NCBI RefSeq assembly: GCF_921293095.1
Contig: NC_060251.1
Location: 57,553,585 to 57,617,584 of the forward strand
Reading direction: 5' to 3'
Length of the DNA: 64,000 nt
Source of the DNA: Ischnura elegans
Taxonomy: Eukaryota > Arthropoda > Insecta > Odonata > Coenagrionidae
The position numbers and the translations under genes were made by a program. This document shows, piece after piece, positions 32,874 to 45,465 of the stretch (positions are counted from its first letter, which is position 1; each line of letters opens with the position of its first letter). The notes under the pieces are model-generated. The model saw only the letters and a program-made list of their open reading frames with translations, ran no database searches and was not told the DNA's origin.

Positions 32874-34761
32874 TCCTACATGACTCACCCGCGTGGCAAA
32901 TTCGCTCCTCTTAGGAATTAGTCCGCAGCTGTCGCTTCCACCGTGTCAAATTATGGCATTAGGCTCGAACTGAATCGACAGTTGACCGATGGGTATGGAG
33001 CACGTGAAGGCTAGTTTAGGCAACGCATGTTTGGGAGGCAGTTATTTGGTCAGAACACCACGCCCGAAGGGCCCTCTTCCATCAAAACGAAATTAAATAC
33101 GTGATGTTTTTGCTGGCTGACCGCAAAATTCGAAAAACTAAACGTCGAAAGCTTAGAAAGAAATTGAGACAGCTGTCCTCCGACGTGATAATACTGCGTC
33201 ACGTATTTCCTTCCAAGTATCGTCTAATTAAGCCCTAATTATTCGCGATAGGTGTTTTTTGATTAAGTGTGTAGAGTGGATGCTTTGACCATGGACTGGC
33301 TGATTTAAAAAAATTGTTTGAAAACAGCGAAAATGCTGGAAAAAATACTTAATAGCCTCTAATCTTAAGCCTTGGCAGTGTTTGGGGAATGTGTCTTCCA
33401 TAATTATCTAAGTGGTACAGTTCAAAATTACTCAGAACTGTGATATATTCGTGTGCTAGTGCTTCACAGAATGTGTGGAATAACATTGATGTTAAAAATT
33501 CCAAAATCTGACAGGAATACAATGAATTATTTGCTGGGATAGTTCAATTTCCATATTTTTTTGCTAATAATAGCTGATGGAGGCGATAACTGATATCAGT
33601 TTTGAATACAACAGTTTACGGAAAATTAAGCTCATTGTCAGTACAAAGAAGTCGAATTGCTAAAAGTAATTCGTTCAATTGAGAAAATACTTATTTTTCG
33701 AATGTTTATGGTTGTCGTGCGCTCTCGATTCATGCGTCTGTGCGATGTGAGATTTTTATGTAATATTTAGGAAAGGCAAGCACAAATTTGTCATTGCAAT
33801 TGTATGAATGAACAACATGAAATATACATTCGGATGACGGAGAAGATAGTAATTCGGGTGTACTCCTACAAATTCACATCCCCGTTGTAAGTCCCTCACC
33901 AATTTAGAATATTTGTCGCGGGACTTAACAACGGAAGAAACTAGTTCGCTTATGCTCTGTGCGCTGAAGAAGTTCTAACAGGTCCTAACAATTCTTGTTT
34001 TCCTGTTAAGGATACTCATTGCCAAATTTGTTGCTAAGCAAATTGTTTCTCGTGTTCTAATTCTCTGATTGCTAAAAATAGAGCAATTTATAATGCTACT
34101 GGGTCTACTACGTCTGGGTCGATGCTTGAAAAAAAAAACGTGAATCGAAAGTTAGCATTTAGATTTGTATCGTATGTTTAAGTTGATGGCATTGATGTAG
34201 ATAACTCGCTGTAAACACCTTTTCCCATTCCATCAGATGAAAAAAATTGGCCGCATTCGCCATTAGTTCTTGATTTTACGCTTCCTCCGCATAAATTACG
34301 ATTATCAAGGACAAAGCACGCGTCTTACCCCTGTCAAATGCGCAGATTTTTTTTAGATGAGTGGTCATGATGGGACCTGCAGAGCAAGATGCCGGGCATT
34401 TGTCTGGTTCTCGTTTCTCGTGGAGCCGAGAGTTTGAAGTCAAATCAACGATTACTTGCGTATGTATTGGAGGCTGATTATAATGCGGCCTCTTTCAAAG
34501 TCTCCTGCAGGAGGATTTCCCCTGTTTTTCCCTTGTGCATACCAAAGTAGAAACCATTTTTATTACTAGCACGTTACATGTAATTTTTTGGGTTATGACT
34601 TGTATTGCGGTAAAAAATTCCTTCATTCGTTTTCAGGTTCATAAGTACCAGGTGCTAACCTAGGTAAAATATCGCTCAAATATTTCTAGAGAAGCACTTC
34701 TTTAAACAAGTGACTCTGTAAGTAGTCACGCGCACGGGTTCAAAGTTATGTACACTAAGCA
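32874..34761. other. no recognisable feature
   Basis: Non-coding sequence with no repeat boundary or reading frame of interest seen on either strand. Confidence 0.4.
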
Positions 34762-35151
34762 AGGTGACTGTACAGAGGAGGCCCAATTCTATCCCATAGA
34801 AGGCGGACTTCTGTTGCCCCTTAAGTCGCATTTTAATAGGTTTTAAAAAGTCTCCGCGGCGCGGTGATGAGTGCAATGCGATCCACTTTTTTCCAATATT
34901 TTGCGTTAGAATGCTTGCAATTGCGGGGAATACCATTGATAAGTTATGTGTATTTGATAGATCACATCGTTATGAATTTATAAATTTCGGTTGACAGCCT
35001 TAATTATGCCTTAATTCCCCGCGAAACTCGGATCAATTTGTCCGTCAGCGACGCGAGTGGCGACTTTTGTAAACCCATTTAAATGCGCGGTGGGTGTCAG
35101 CACATTTAGAGGTCGACCTGAGGATCCTCTTTTGTAATATTCGTGACACCA
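34762..35151. repeat. 390-bp direct repeat, copy 1
   Basis: Aligns with 37436-37828 end to end, from GAGGAGGCCCAATTC to TTTTGTAATATTCGTGAC. It includes a well-conserved stretch around GTCCGTCAGCGACGCGAGTG and AAATGCGCGGTGGGTGTCA. Identity is roughly 85 percent by eye. The copies are about 2.67 kb apart. No transposase, tRNA-like head or terminal repeat is evident, so it may be an unclassified element or a local duplication. Confidence 0.65.
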
Positions 35152-35224
35152 AGGGTGAAGTTCGCCACGAAAAAAAAATATTTGACATAGCCGGAATGAA
35201 GTTTGCTCTGAGAAGATGGGTTGG

Positions 35225-35400
35225 TGGTGGCATCGTTGGTGGCGGGAATGAGTCCTCTCTTACCATACCGAATGTTGCGGGTTCGAGTCCTGCCTGGATG
35301 GATTGCCCATATACAAGACTTGGATGTGTGTGATCACCTCATTGTGCTGTTTTGAAGGGGATTGAGACAAATAAAGAGAGCCCTTGGGTATTAGGAATTC
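35225..35400 (+). repeat. tRNA-derived SINE
   Basis: A GGTGGTGGCATCGTTGG stretch (A-box-like region) is followed 40-50 bp later by GCGGGTTCGAGTCCTGCC, a very good B box and T-arm. A non-tRNA body then runs to AATAAAGAGAG. It starts 74 bp beyond the direct repeat at 34762. The acceptor stem does not close, so it is a SINE rather than a tRNA gene. Confidence 0.55.
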
Positions 35401-37435
35401 TTCAGTGCAGTGAAAATTGTCGATGCGGAAATGAAATCTATCTGTGGAAATTGGTGCAAAATATTATTTTCAATATTACAAAATAAGTTCTCTTTCATTG
35501 AGGTATTTTATAAATTAATGAAAAATTTTTAATGCTCAAGGTTTCCCCATAAGAGCAAATACAATCACATAAAACAATATCATATTAAAAGAAACCCTAG
35601 CACAATTCTATTTGCAATAAAAAGCAAACAATGCACTGAAGCAAAAGTTACCCTAAGTAAGAAATGAGAACATGAGGAAACAAACAAGGGGATGATTTTA
35701 GATGAAAAGTCTGACATTAATTATAAATAACTTCTGGTGACAATGTAAAATAAATAAATGTAATTTACTTACGTAAGTTCTCGCTGAGGTAATGATTAAT
35801 AAGATTTTCTTTGAAAAAAGATGTAATAGAGGAACCTCATGTTAATGACGGTAGGGAATTCCAATTATTACAATCGTAGTTGAGAAAATTTTTGACATAA
35901 GTATTTGTCCGAGGTATTGTACGGGTTTGAAAACGAATCTGAAGAACTGCTGCGGTGTAGCAGGATTCATTCGTATTATTTAATACGTGCCGACTGGGTC
36001 TAGCAATTCCAATTATTTATTCACGAAACATTCTACTCGAATTATTTTTTTCCCGTTCGGGAAGAAAACACGTTTCAATACCACGCATGTCAGGCGTGTT
36101 CGAGTTGCGTGAAAAATTCCTTTGTTTTCAGCGGCGGAATTGGGTATAATGGGTGTAATTCATCATCTTTAAGTTTTTTTTTATTCATTTCGTTTTAATT
36201 TCAGCGCGAAGGTTTGCTTTTCTTTTCTTACTGAGACGTAAGCGTATCATTTCGTTGGAAGTCTCCGGATGAATTTCACTAGTTTTGCCGGTTGGCGCAG
36301 CGGATGGATTGGAAAGGGTCTCATTTATGTTTGGCTAGTGGAACGATGATTTGCCGAAATAAACATCTGATATGCTAAGAAAATGTTAATTATGACAGCA
36401 AAGGGATGATTGAAAACAGCTATGACGTTATGATGAATAGTTGTTAATTATCTCAATTATTGCTGTGGGTAATCTAGCTCGTTTGGCCTCGCATTTGACC
36501 AATCGCATCGCTAAGAAAAACATTTTGTAACAGAAATAATTTCTAAATAACCTGTATCGTTACCATGGTCTGGAAATTCAACAGATCTTTGTAATTTATG
36601 AAATGCCACCTCATTGTCTATAATGCCCTGTATCATCCATATTTCTTTCGTTTCATCAGTACTCAACGTAGCACTCCAGAACTCATCATCTTGGATAAAA
36701 ATCTATCCAATTGCTTAGGAGAGGAGGGTTAATTAAAAAAGACAGTCACGTGAGCAGAGGCGTGACGATTTGATATAGCGCCGAGATCAGTTTTTCGCTT
36801 CCTTTCTGAGGCAGTTTTCGTTAGTTCCGTGTATGTTATTTTAATATGCAACGCAGACACTTCTCGTCATCAGCAGCAACTTACGCACTATGATTGTTAT
36901 TGATGTCATGGTTAAATGATTTTTTTCTGGATAAATTTCAAATATTTTTTTAATTTCTTCCTTTTAATCGTCGGTAAAAGAAATTATCATGCACTTACTA
37001 AGCTGCCGTCGATATATTTTTATCTTTTTATTTCCTTTAAATAAGTGTTTACAGTAAAAATTCGCCATGTAATTGCGTAACGGCTGTTAAGGTATTCCGA
37101 GTAATATCATTGCTGAAACAGCTGGCTAGTAAAGCGTGACACGTGCGTAATATCTTCAAGTATCACTCGCGCTTAATACGTCTTCCAGTGTTTCTTAGAT
37201 CCAACGTATCTCAAAATATGTGGCGTTCAATGGCTCAGGCATTCCTATCCACGTGTTTAGTGATAATAATGAACCCGGTCGGAACAACAGTTCCATTCCA
37301 AAGATAAAAATCTCAGCCGCCTCGATAGCTCTCAGGTTCGATGAAACGCGGTAAACGACATGAGTTGCAGTGTATCCCAAGGAATCGTTTGTCGGACTGA
37401 AATAAAACAGGCAGGGTAGAACACGTAATTCCATG
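35401..37435. other. no gene seen
   Basis: AT-rich sequence. GGTTGGCGCAGCGGATGGA at 36292 resembles an RNA polymerase III A box but has no B box after it. Nothing else is supportable. Confidence 0.35.
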
Positions 37436-37828
37436 GGGACTGCATAGAGGAGGCCCAATTCCATCCCATATAAGGCTCATTTATGATGCCACTTCGGTCG
37501 CATTTTAATCGGTTTTCAAAAATTTTCGCGGCGCATTGCGATTGCGATCGCATCCAATGCGATCCACATTTTTCCAACATCATGCATTATAACGTTTGCA
37601 ATAGCAAGGAATAGCATTGATAAGTAATGTGTATTTGATAGATCACATCATTATGAATATAAATTTCGGTTGACACCCCTAATTTTACCTTATTTCCCCG
37701 CGAAACTCAGATCAAATTGTCCGTCAGCGACGCGAGTGGCGACTTTTGTAAACGCATTTAAATGCGCGGTGGGTGTCAACACATTTAGAGACCGACTTGA
37801 GGATCCTCTTTTGTAATATTCGTGACGT
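37436..37828. repeat. 390-bp direct repeat, copy 2
   Basis: Direct copy of 34762-35151. Just upstream, GACTGAAATAAAACAGGC at 37396 recurs as GACTGAAACAAAACAGGC at 39069. This suggests a further piece of the same repeated sequence lies outside the conserved 390 bp. Confidence 0.65.
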
Positions 37829-39767
37829 ATTCTTTGGAGTAAATCAAGTGAACATGCAGCTCTTAAGTGGCCATGTTACGTAGGAGGTTTTTGCCATTTT
37901 AAATCACCTCTCCCCAAATTGTAAGATGGAAATGATATTTGCTCCTCGAATCGCAAAATTACTCTAGGCTTCAGATAGGCATTCATCTGTTCTCCGTCGA
38001 ATGTTCGTTTCTGTAGCATCGATCTCTTTCGTATCGCAGTTTGAAACTTATTCACTAACTAGTATGGGGTGCTTCAGGAGGAATCAGGAATACTTCAGGT
38101 TGTGGTAGGGGAGACAATTTTAAGCATTTTTATCCATAAACATGGGGTCGCAACTCCTTAGTTAATGACCTATGACAACACAAACTATTTTTGAATGCCC
38201 TTTGCAGTTACCATGAAAACTTTTTCTTAGGTACCCAACCTTTTCAACTTTTTATTTATTACTCTGGATTTTTAAGGCATTAAATAATTTAGGTGGAACG
38301 AAAATGTACGATTATATTCGTCTGAGACGTATAATCTCAAAATGGGTGAGATTTCGCAATCGTATTGTCGTTACTTGCTCAAAGCTCTCGTTTAATTAAG
38401 CTCAAAGATGAATCTTTTGACTGAAATTTTTTCAGACAATTATAATCGCGTATGAAAATGACATACACTTCGTTTCCCGCAAGTTCCTCTTTAACTCTTA
38501 AGTAGTCGGCTGAGATAAGATTACGCACTTTGGATCATACTGTCGTCGGGTCGAGAATTTAAACCATTATAGTAATTATGCTCACATGATTTGAAATAAC
38601 TCTGGGGGTCAGTAATAAGAAAGGGAAACTATTGAAAGCATTTCTTACTGTTTTTCCATAGGATTCAGTGGTTTAATGCATAGTTTTACATTTAATTAGC
38701 AAGTAATGTCTTCGTGTACCACATTTTTTCATAAACACTCGCGACGAGCGGTATTTTTCGAGACGCAAAAACTCGCGTCGGGTCAAAACGCCAAATTATG
38801 GTGCACTTGTAATGAATTTTTCCAGGCGCAAAAATGGAAAAAAGAGAAAAGTAAATGATGAGATTGCATAGGACGCAAATTGCTAAAATAGTTGTCATAT
38901 TTTAATTTTTATTCATTCAATTAACCTCACGGGTCATATATACCCCACGCGACAAGTCAAGGGTTAAGTAGAATCCGTCCCTCCCCTCACCACAAAAAGT
39001 CTTACCCCATGCTTGAATGGCCACTAACCGTCATGACTTGCATCATGGTCCGACACATCGTTCTTGTACGACTGAAACAAAACAGGCCTACGCAACAAGG
39101 AACACGAATTCTCTCTGATAGAACTAGAAGGCACGGGATCTCTTTAACCGCGGGGCATTCCATTTAATATTTACACCATTGTCGGACTCTCTTTATGGGG
39201 ACGGATTGATCGGCCCGGCGATTGGGAGGGCTTAAAACCCATCGTTAATTCTCTACCGTCTGAGGGCGCACGCTTGCTGCTTTTTTTCCTTTTGAATTCC
39301 TCACCGGTACCACCTCATCTGCATTTCTTATCGATGCAACCGTAGTTTTGTGTGCATCTTTTTATTTAATTTTTAAGTTTCATCCCCAGCCTCTGTTCCA
39401 TCACTCTCTCCATAGCGATAGCATACTTTCCGTACAGCTCTGTATATTCTCGCCTCTTTTCCCCCTTGGATTTCTCTACCCTCCTTATCTCCACGTCGAA
39501 CGACTCATTGTTGTTTGTTGTGGTGAAGCGGCCACCGATGGTGCCGTAATGATATCTGTTTGCGTTGGGCGAGTGTTTCAAGATAAGGGAGGCGGGTGAT
39601 GGACCCATAGAGAGGTCACCGTGAGGGGATGGGCGCATTGAAAACGATGCATTAGATATTTTTCGAACTCGTGGCAAGTGTCGAGCGTTGTTCGCATCAA
39701 GGTAAATTCACTTCAGAGGACGCTTCACACCCACTCTAACGGTCATTTTCTAAGTAATACTGACAGC
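37829..39767. other. no gene seen
   Basis: Non-coding. It contains a short word at 39058-39120 shared with 37383-37430. No coding frame is convincing. Confidence 0.35.
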
Positions 39768-39890
39768 AACAATAATAATAATAATTTTTCCTCTATTACA
39801 AGCGAATTGAGGACTGGATAGACCAGTATCTTCTATATTATTTCTACTGTATAGATACCTTTTTCTCAACTTATACGCAACCAAACTCTA
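39768..39890 (-). repeat. LINE-like 3' tail with TAA microsatellite
   Basis: AACAATAATAATAATAAT followed by CTCTATTACAAGCGAATTGAG and GACTGGATAGACC. It is a diverged relative of the tails at 1972 and 31545. Confidence 0.4.
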
Positions 39891-40339
39891 CAAATGAGGT
39901 ACCAAAATGCACGTAATTTATCAGAGAGCATGCGGCGGCATATCTTACTTCCTAAATATTGCTATTGTTTCCTAAAATTGGTTTTTAAATAATCATAAAA
40001 AAAAACAAAAAAAACAAAAACCGGAAAATATTCCTGACGCTAACGGCGCACAAACTGATACATTTGTTCATTTGCAAAAATATCTCGCATTCTTTAAATA
40101 ACTTTTATCAAAATGCGGCTGATTCCACATTCAAGTCTCCTTTTGATACGTAAGTATGAGTCATCATGTGCGTTTAACAGAGGATAGTGTAATTACTTCC
40201 AATGTTGTGTTTAAAGAGGTCGTCTGACCTCAATTTGTACATTCCAATTAAATTTGTACATAAGACCCTGCCTTTTTTTCTACATTTTAAAATTAGAAAC
40301 GCGCCTATCCCTCTATGGACCTGCATTGAAAAGTGCGGG
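39891..40339. other. no recognisable feature
   Basis: AT-rich, with A-runs near 40000. Nothing was seen. Confidence 0.35.
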
Positions 40340-40512
40340 GGAAGCCCGCTGGCAGCGGGCGCATCACGCTCGTTTCAATAAATTTGTTTGACAATCACAT
40401 ATCTCTATGCCCTGGATGATGGTGAATCTACCCAGGCGGGATTCGAAACCGCGACCTCTAGGTTGGCAATTAGAGACGTTACCATGGCGCCACCAAGACC
40501 TGCACAATAATG
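40340..40512 (-). repeat. tRNA-derived SINE
   Basis: The minus strand carries TGGCGCCATGGTAACG (A box), a CTAATTGCCAACCTAGAGG anticodon-arm-like stretch and GCGGTTTCGAATCCCGCC (B box and T-arm). A unique body extends to about 40340. The tRNA-like head is the clearest in the window. The acceptor stem does not pair, so it is classed as a SINE. Confidence 0.6.
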
Positions 40513-40629
40513 TGTAACTTAAGTTTGCATCATCAAGTGTTTAGAGTCAGTAGAGCGGTGTCCACGTTTACTTGTATCTCATTCATGAAAATGCGACAAT
40601 CGATAAATATTGAGATTATTATTAAAGTT

Positions 40630-41110
40630 TTCTGCCGATTAAGGTAGTTTTCCATGGAGTACTAAAAGGGAATTCTGGCAGCCTATCTTTCCTACGTGTG
40701 CTTCTCTCTTCAATTCGCAATAAGGCTTACTCCCTCTCGTTTTATCTAAAAAATCCTATTCTTTTCCTTCCCCTCCCTCGTTTACCGATCATTCTAACCT
40801 CTAAAACCGTTTTCAACATCCCCTCCGTGGTCAGTATTTCCTCCATCCTTACTTTCTGTCTCCTTCGTATCTCATTTAAAAGCTGCCTCTCCTAACCCAT
40901 CGTCCAGCACTTCGCCGTTCCTCCTCCTCTCCGTCCATTTCAACTTTTCATTCCGTCTCCACCAGCAGTCAATAACTTGTGGAAATGTGGGATGTTCATT
41001 GTAACCAGAAGAATAGAAACTGCCTCTCCTCGCCCACCATGCCTAGCACTTCATCGTTCCTCCTCTCCCTTTACTTAACCTTCTCCATTCTCCTCTTCGT
41101 GATTGAGGTA
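40630..41110 (-). mobile_element. two LINE 3' fragments of the recurrent family
   Basis: The plus strand shows antisense LINE words: GATTAAGGTAG (tail) at 40637, CCCTCGTTTACC, CATCCCCTCC. CTGCCTCTCC..(A/G)CCCA occurs at both 40883 and 41021. Repetition of that last block means two truncated copies are joined, separated by about 45 bp of other sequence. Confidence 0.55.
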
Positions 41111-42469
41111 AAATTTGACAAATTTAATCTCAATGTTTACAACTATTATTTCTATTGCTTTACTCTGTCTTTGGGAAACGGCTCAGTCACTGTGTACGGG
41201 CATCTCTTTCTAACGGAAAATATCATATAGAAAATATTTAATTCCGAAAAAGTGTTATATCCATTTCCTGTGACTACCTTCAAGCTTCTATATCTACTGG
41301 AAGCCTTGTATTTATATAATTTTTGGTCATATTTAAAAAAAGTTGAATAGCTTAATTGCCTTCTCTATATCTGGTGGATGTCGGGTTGTCTGGATTGTGA
41401 TAATCTTAGGTCATTCTTAGCAGTAATATTTCGCCAAAATATCCGTTTAATTCGATAGGAGTAAAAAAATCTTTTTTTATTCGACGTTTGAAAAAATTAT
41501 CGCAATGAATTAAATTATTTCCACCAACTCTTATTCACACCTTGCTCTTCCCCTTCAACGGACTCGTTCAATGTTTTTTTTTGTTACCTACAATAAGCTG
41601 ATGGCTTCGCAGTGATATCCGTGCACGCGGGGGGCGAAAAGGGCGTTAAAGGTTAGGTATAAGTCTATCCAGAATCGAAGAGAGTGGGGGAGGAATGCCG
41701 TATCGCAGCAAGGATGGCCATGCTGGGAGAAGGGGTTGCGGGTATTTCGGCAGCTGCATCTTTTCAGGGCGGAGCCTCACCTTTGTTTCCCTTCCTTTCC
41801 CTACAGAAGGTAGTTCGCCAAGAGAATGTGTGACTCCTGAACATTAATCACTCAGCTTTTCAACCCTATCGTTGGCTTGGATAGGTGAGGGTAAATCCCA
41901 CCCCAAACTATGCCACACACGTGTAACATTCACATGTAAAATGTAGGAGATGATTTTCCTTTCCTGGGCCACATCGCGCTTGTAGGATTGCGTCGTAGCC
42001 GTAGGTTTCCATACAGGTATATATGATTTCATTGTCGTCGTTTATACCCTGCCATTGTTTGGCATCCTCGTGAAATAGGCTAAAACATTTTTAAAGGCCA
42101 ACGGTCAGTTAGAACGTGTACAGAGATGAGCAGCCAGATACTCGAAAATCCGTAACGATAGTCTTGTTAGTGTAACCTACTGACCTATTAGAACAATTTG
42201 GATAGAAATCACTCTCAAACCGTAGATTGAAAAACTAGACTAAAATTATTAAGTGTGTTAATTTAAGAGCAGTTTATTTTCCGACGAAGTTAACCAAATC
42301 TTACGAACAGCGACATACTTTGGTGGATGAGAACATAAAAATTAGAGAGATAGATTGTAGAACAGATTGATGGTAATGTAGCTTACCAACTTATCTATTC
42401 TTTAATGCATGTTTCTAAAATTTCCTAGTATTTCTAGCATCATGTTTTGCATATTATAGTTTCATAGGC
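41111..42469. other. no recognisable feature
   Basis: Mostly AT-rich non-coding, with a G-rich patch at 41630-41720. No gene or bounded repeat was seen. Confidence 0.35.
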
Positions 42470-42635
42470 AGATTGTCGTCATAAATTTGATATAGATATA
42501 GTCCCAAAGCTTATTTGTTATATATTGCGTAGTATATGTTCGTGGAAGTAAATTTTAATCTTTTGGTGCATGTTGGTTGATTCACCCCCTGCCAAACGCC
42601 TCTGTAGGTGGATTGCAGAGTAATATGTAGATGTC
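42470..42635 (+). repeat. LINE 3' end with GTAGATG tail
   Basis: CCCCCTGCCAAACGCCTC then GTAGGTGGATTGCAGAGTAA and ATGTAGATG. This matches the end signature of the CR1/Jockey-type LINE at 22589 and the tails at 49253 and 56685. Confidence 0.5.
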
Positions 42636-42689
42636 GGTTAATGATCTTAAGTTCTCGGAGTTTAGGCCAAATAATCCAAAAGTGATTTG

Positions 42690-43420
42690 CCTACGTTTCA
42701 GTTTATTTCTCATCCTCAGGGCTTTAAATGAAAAAAATATTGTACAACATTGATACCTAAATTAAAGGTTACATGCATTTTTTTACAATAATACCTATAA
42801 TAAAAAACATAAAAAAGGAAGATAGAATAATTTTGACATATCTACGTTATTTTCACAGGATTGTTTATTTATAGTAACTAAGTTATTACCTAATTTAGTT
42901 ACCATCAATTTTCATTAATTAAATAGAAATAAATTTTACTTATATTCTCATTGTCAGTGTCTAAACCTTTAATACAGCTGTTATTGGTTTTAGATATATC
43001 AACCATTTCTTTGGATAATCTTTTTTTTTTTCAAATTAATTTCATAATCTAAAATTTCGGTGTTGTCAAAATCGAAAGTATGGCTATTGTTTATGCTGTG
43101 GTTAGCAAGGGCACATAATGTTATACTATTTTTTATTGATGATTTATGTTGGGAAATCCTGTTTTTTTAATACTGTGAGGTCTGTCCTATGTATCAATCG
43201 AGGCATGAAATTTTATGTATTACTTTTCAGATTTTTAGGGGTTTCTGATTTTATTTTTGTATAAAGAAGCTTGTTTTGAGTGTTATGATTTTTGTGTTCA
43301 ATTTTATAATTTATATTATTGAATGCCTTCGTAATTGTTTCGGATAATTTACTAATATAGATGATCCCACGGTATCGGGATGTTGTTGCATTTGATGAAT
43401 CTATTTTATTTAGTGAATTT
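42690..43420 (-). pseudogene. Penelope-like retroelement remnant (GIY-YIG region and 3' end)
   Basis: On the minus strand the order is: a linker-like region (GIIYISKLSETITKAFNN), NHNTQNKLLYTKIK, then YIGQTSQY with KNRISQHKSSIKNS. It continues LCALANHSINNSHTFDFDNT and EILDYEINL. YIGQT, R..QHK and ALA.H....H.FDF are hallmarks of the GIY-YIG endonuclease at the C-terminus of Penelope-like elements. In-frame stops and a shift are present, and the reverse transcriptase is missing. The end CCTGAGGATGAG...CTGAAACGTAGGC is a Penelope-type terminal signature. Confidence 0.75.
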
Positions 43421-44380
43421 TGAGTATGTGAATATATAGCATTGATTGTAAAATAAATAGAATGTTTTCTGATGTAGGTTAAATGCTGATGCGCGGATTC
43501 TGTTGCTTATGAAAGCTGATTTTGTTTCTGTTAGTATATGGTCTCCCCTTAACGAACGGTTTACTTTTGATCATGTCTTTGCTTCATCAACGGCAGCAGA
43601 GCCCTTCAGACAACAGCTGAGTAGGTATTGCATGCTGAACGCCAATGCCAAAATCTGAATCTGGACCATCGCGATAGGAAACATCCACTCTTCCCGTAGT
43701 TTTTTGACCAAATCCCTGGATTCCCTTTTGAATTAGTTAGTAAGTGAAGAGGACAACGTTTCTGCGTATTAATTCAAGTTCTAAACTCATGGGTTTTGAC
43801 GCCCAAAATTATGAAAGTGATAATATATAAGTTCCAAATTTAATTAAGTTTGATTATAAATCTAGACCTGTGAGGGAATTTTCGAAAATCTAATTAAAAA
43901 TGAATTTATTGGCTTCAGTCATTTATACATTCCTCCTCTGGACAAAAAAAACTTGTTTTGGCAGAAAAACTGGTTTCAACTCTGTATTATAACTCTATCT
44001 CTGTGGTACACGTAATCCCACGGTGCCTGCGTTTTCCATCCAATTTTTTCTTCCACTCTTCAATGAGCCTTAGTCATTTGTTGACTGGCTAAACAATATA
44101 CTTCGTAAAGTTCACTCTCGTCGTCCCTTGCAATTTCAATGAGGAACTTTTACTGGAATCAATCCATGACAAATGGACCAGCGAATTTGCCTCGCTGAGA
44201 GATTTGGGCCATTTAAAGTTGTTCTGGAATTTTTTATTCTCAAAAACCGCTTTTCAAAGCATACATCCGTTGTCTAGTTACGGGGTGAGAAAAATGCCAA
44301 CTTATCATATTCATGCGTTTACTTTTTTCCTGATATCTCAAAAACTGTTGCACTCACGTAGTTCAAAGTAACTTTGAACA
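43421..44380. other. no recognisable feature
   Basis: Possible further Penelope sequence up to about 43550, too eroded to assign. The rest is AT-rich with nothing seen. At 44380-44412 there is a short minus-strand LINE tail (CATCTATATGATGCCTTGCG). Confidence 0.35.
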
Positions 44381-44411
44381 ATAGATTTACATCTATATGA
44401 TGCCTTGCGAG

Positions 44412-45465
44412 CAACCTCGTTGATGAACAGCAGATGAGTGAATATTTCTTAGCCGCGGGTGACAAACATGTTAAACTTAACGCCATATTTATGGACATCA
44501 GAAAGGCCTTCGATGAAATTTTGCATCCAAAGCTTATTCAAAAGTCGGAAGCGTAAGGAATACACAATCTGACAATAGGTTGGATCAAAGATTTCTTAAA
44601 CGATCGCGAACAGAAGGTTGTTTTGGAAGAAGTTATCTCGAACAGTGGCTTAAATATCGAGGGGATGTGGGGTATAGATCCCCTCCCAAAGCCTCAGAGA
44701 AAAAAAATATTATATAACTATTGCCGAGTTTTGATATGTAATAACTGCATCTAGTTAAAGTTAAATTTTAAGTACCTAAATGATGTAAAATATATATCCA
44801 GGAATGTCATTTTTCAAAAATTTTCTCGGACCTCGATTGCTTGTGGTGAGGGGTAGTCGCCCCCTGGGCCCCCTCATACCCCCCAAAGCATATTCCTAGT
44901 TACGCCACTGATCTCGGATACGATTCAAATTACCTCAGGTATACCCTAAGGAAATGTTATAGGTCCTCTTTTGTTCCTTCTTCACATTACTGACATTACC
45001 GACGCGGTAACTAGCTAAATCAGCCTCTTTGCAGAGGATGTAATTGCGCACAGATAATTTATGGCCATTGTGATAGATTAGCATTAGAAAAGACTACCTC
45101 GCTACCATAAATGAATAGTGCAATACTTGGGCGTTAGAATTGAACCTTGGGTGAATACCAATATTTATGCTAATTCGCCAATACAAAGGATCAAAGGAGA
45201 ACAAGCATGTCAACGTACTAGACTTATGTATTAGGAAATACTTCTTTTCAAAAGAAGCTAAGAATTGGTTTGTGAAGTGATTTAGATTGATTTTTGTATT
45301 TTTCGCGACTGTGACCTATTTAGCCAGTATTTTCTGTATTTTTAATCTTGATTGTTATTATTTTGTGGCTGTGACCAGTTAATTTTTATTTTTTGTCCTT
45401 ACACTTTTGAATTGTTAAAATTATGTATATTTTGGGCAAATATTAAACACAATAAATAAATACTA
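44412..45465 (+). pseudogene. LINE reverse transcriptase remnant split by a hAT element
   Basis: Before the insertion: KHVKLNAIFMDIRKAFDEI with HPKLI and WIKDFLNDREQKVVLEEVIS. DIRKAFD is the first catalytic-aspartate motif of a CR1-type reverse transcriptase. After the insertion: SDTIQITSGIP then GNVIGPLLFLLHITDITDAV and ISLFAEDVIAHR. These are the SG.PQG..LGPLLF and FADD motifs (here FAED, with a stop in place of Q). The C-terminus decays and the 3' tail AATAAATAAATAC ends at about 45465. The element is dead. Confidence 0.8.
44643..44910. mobile_element. hAT miniature element, 268 bp, nested in LINE
   Basis: Starts CAGTGGC and ends GCCACTG. It is flanked by 8-bp duplications ATCTCGAA (44635-44642) and ATCTCGGA (44911-44918), differing at one base. 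The reverse-complemented right end CAGTGGCGTAACTAGGAAT resembles the right end of the element at 17816, so they are probably one family. It has no coding capacity. Removing it rejoins the LINE frame between VIS and SDTIQ. Confidence 0.8.

Noticed and set aside
35240-35300. functional tRNA gene
   Set aside because: The B box is good but the spacing and arms do not fold into a cloverleaf. It is classed as a SINE.
36286-36330. tRNA or SINE head (GGTTGGCGCAGCGGATGGA)
   Set aside because: Only an A-box-like word. No B box lies within the expected distance.
40413-40505. functional tRNA gene
   Set aside because: Good A and B boxes, but the acceptor stem does not close and a SINE-like body follows.
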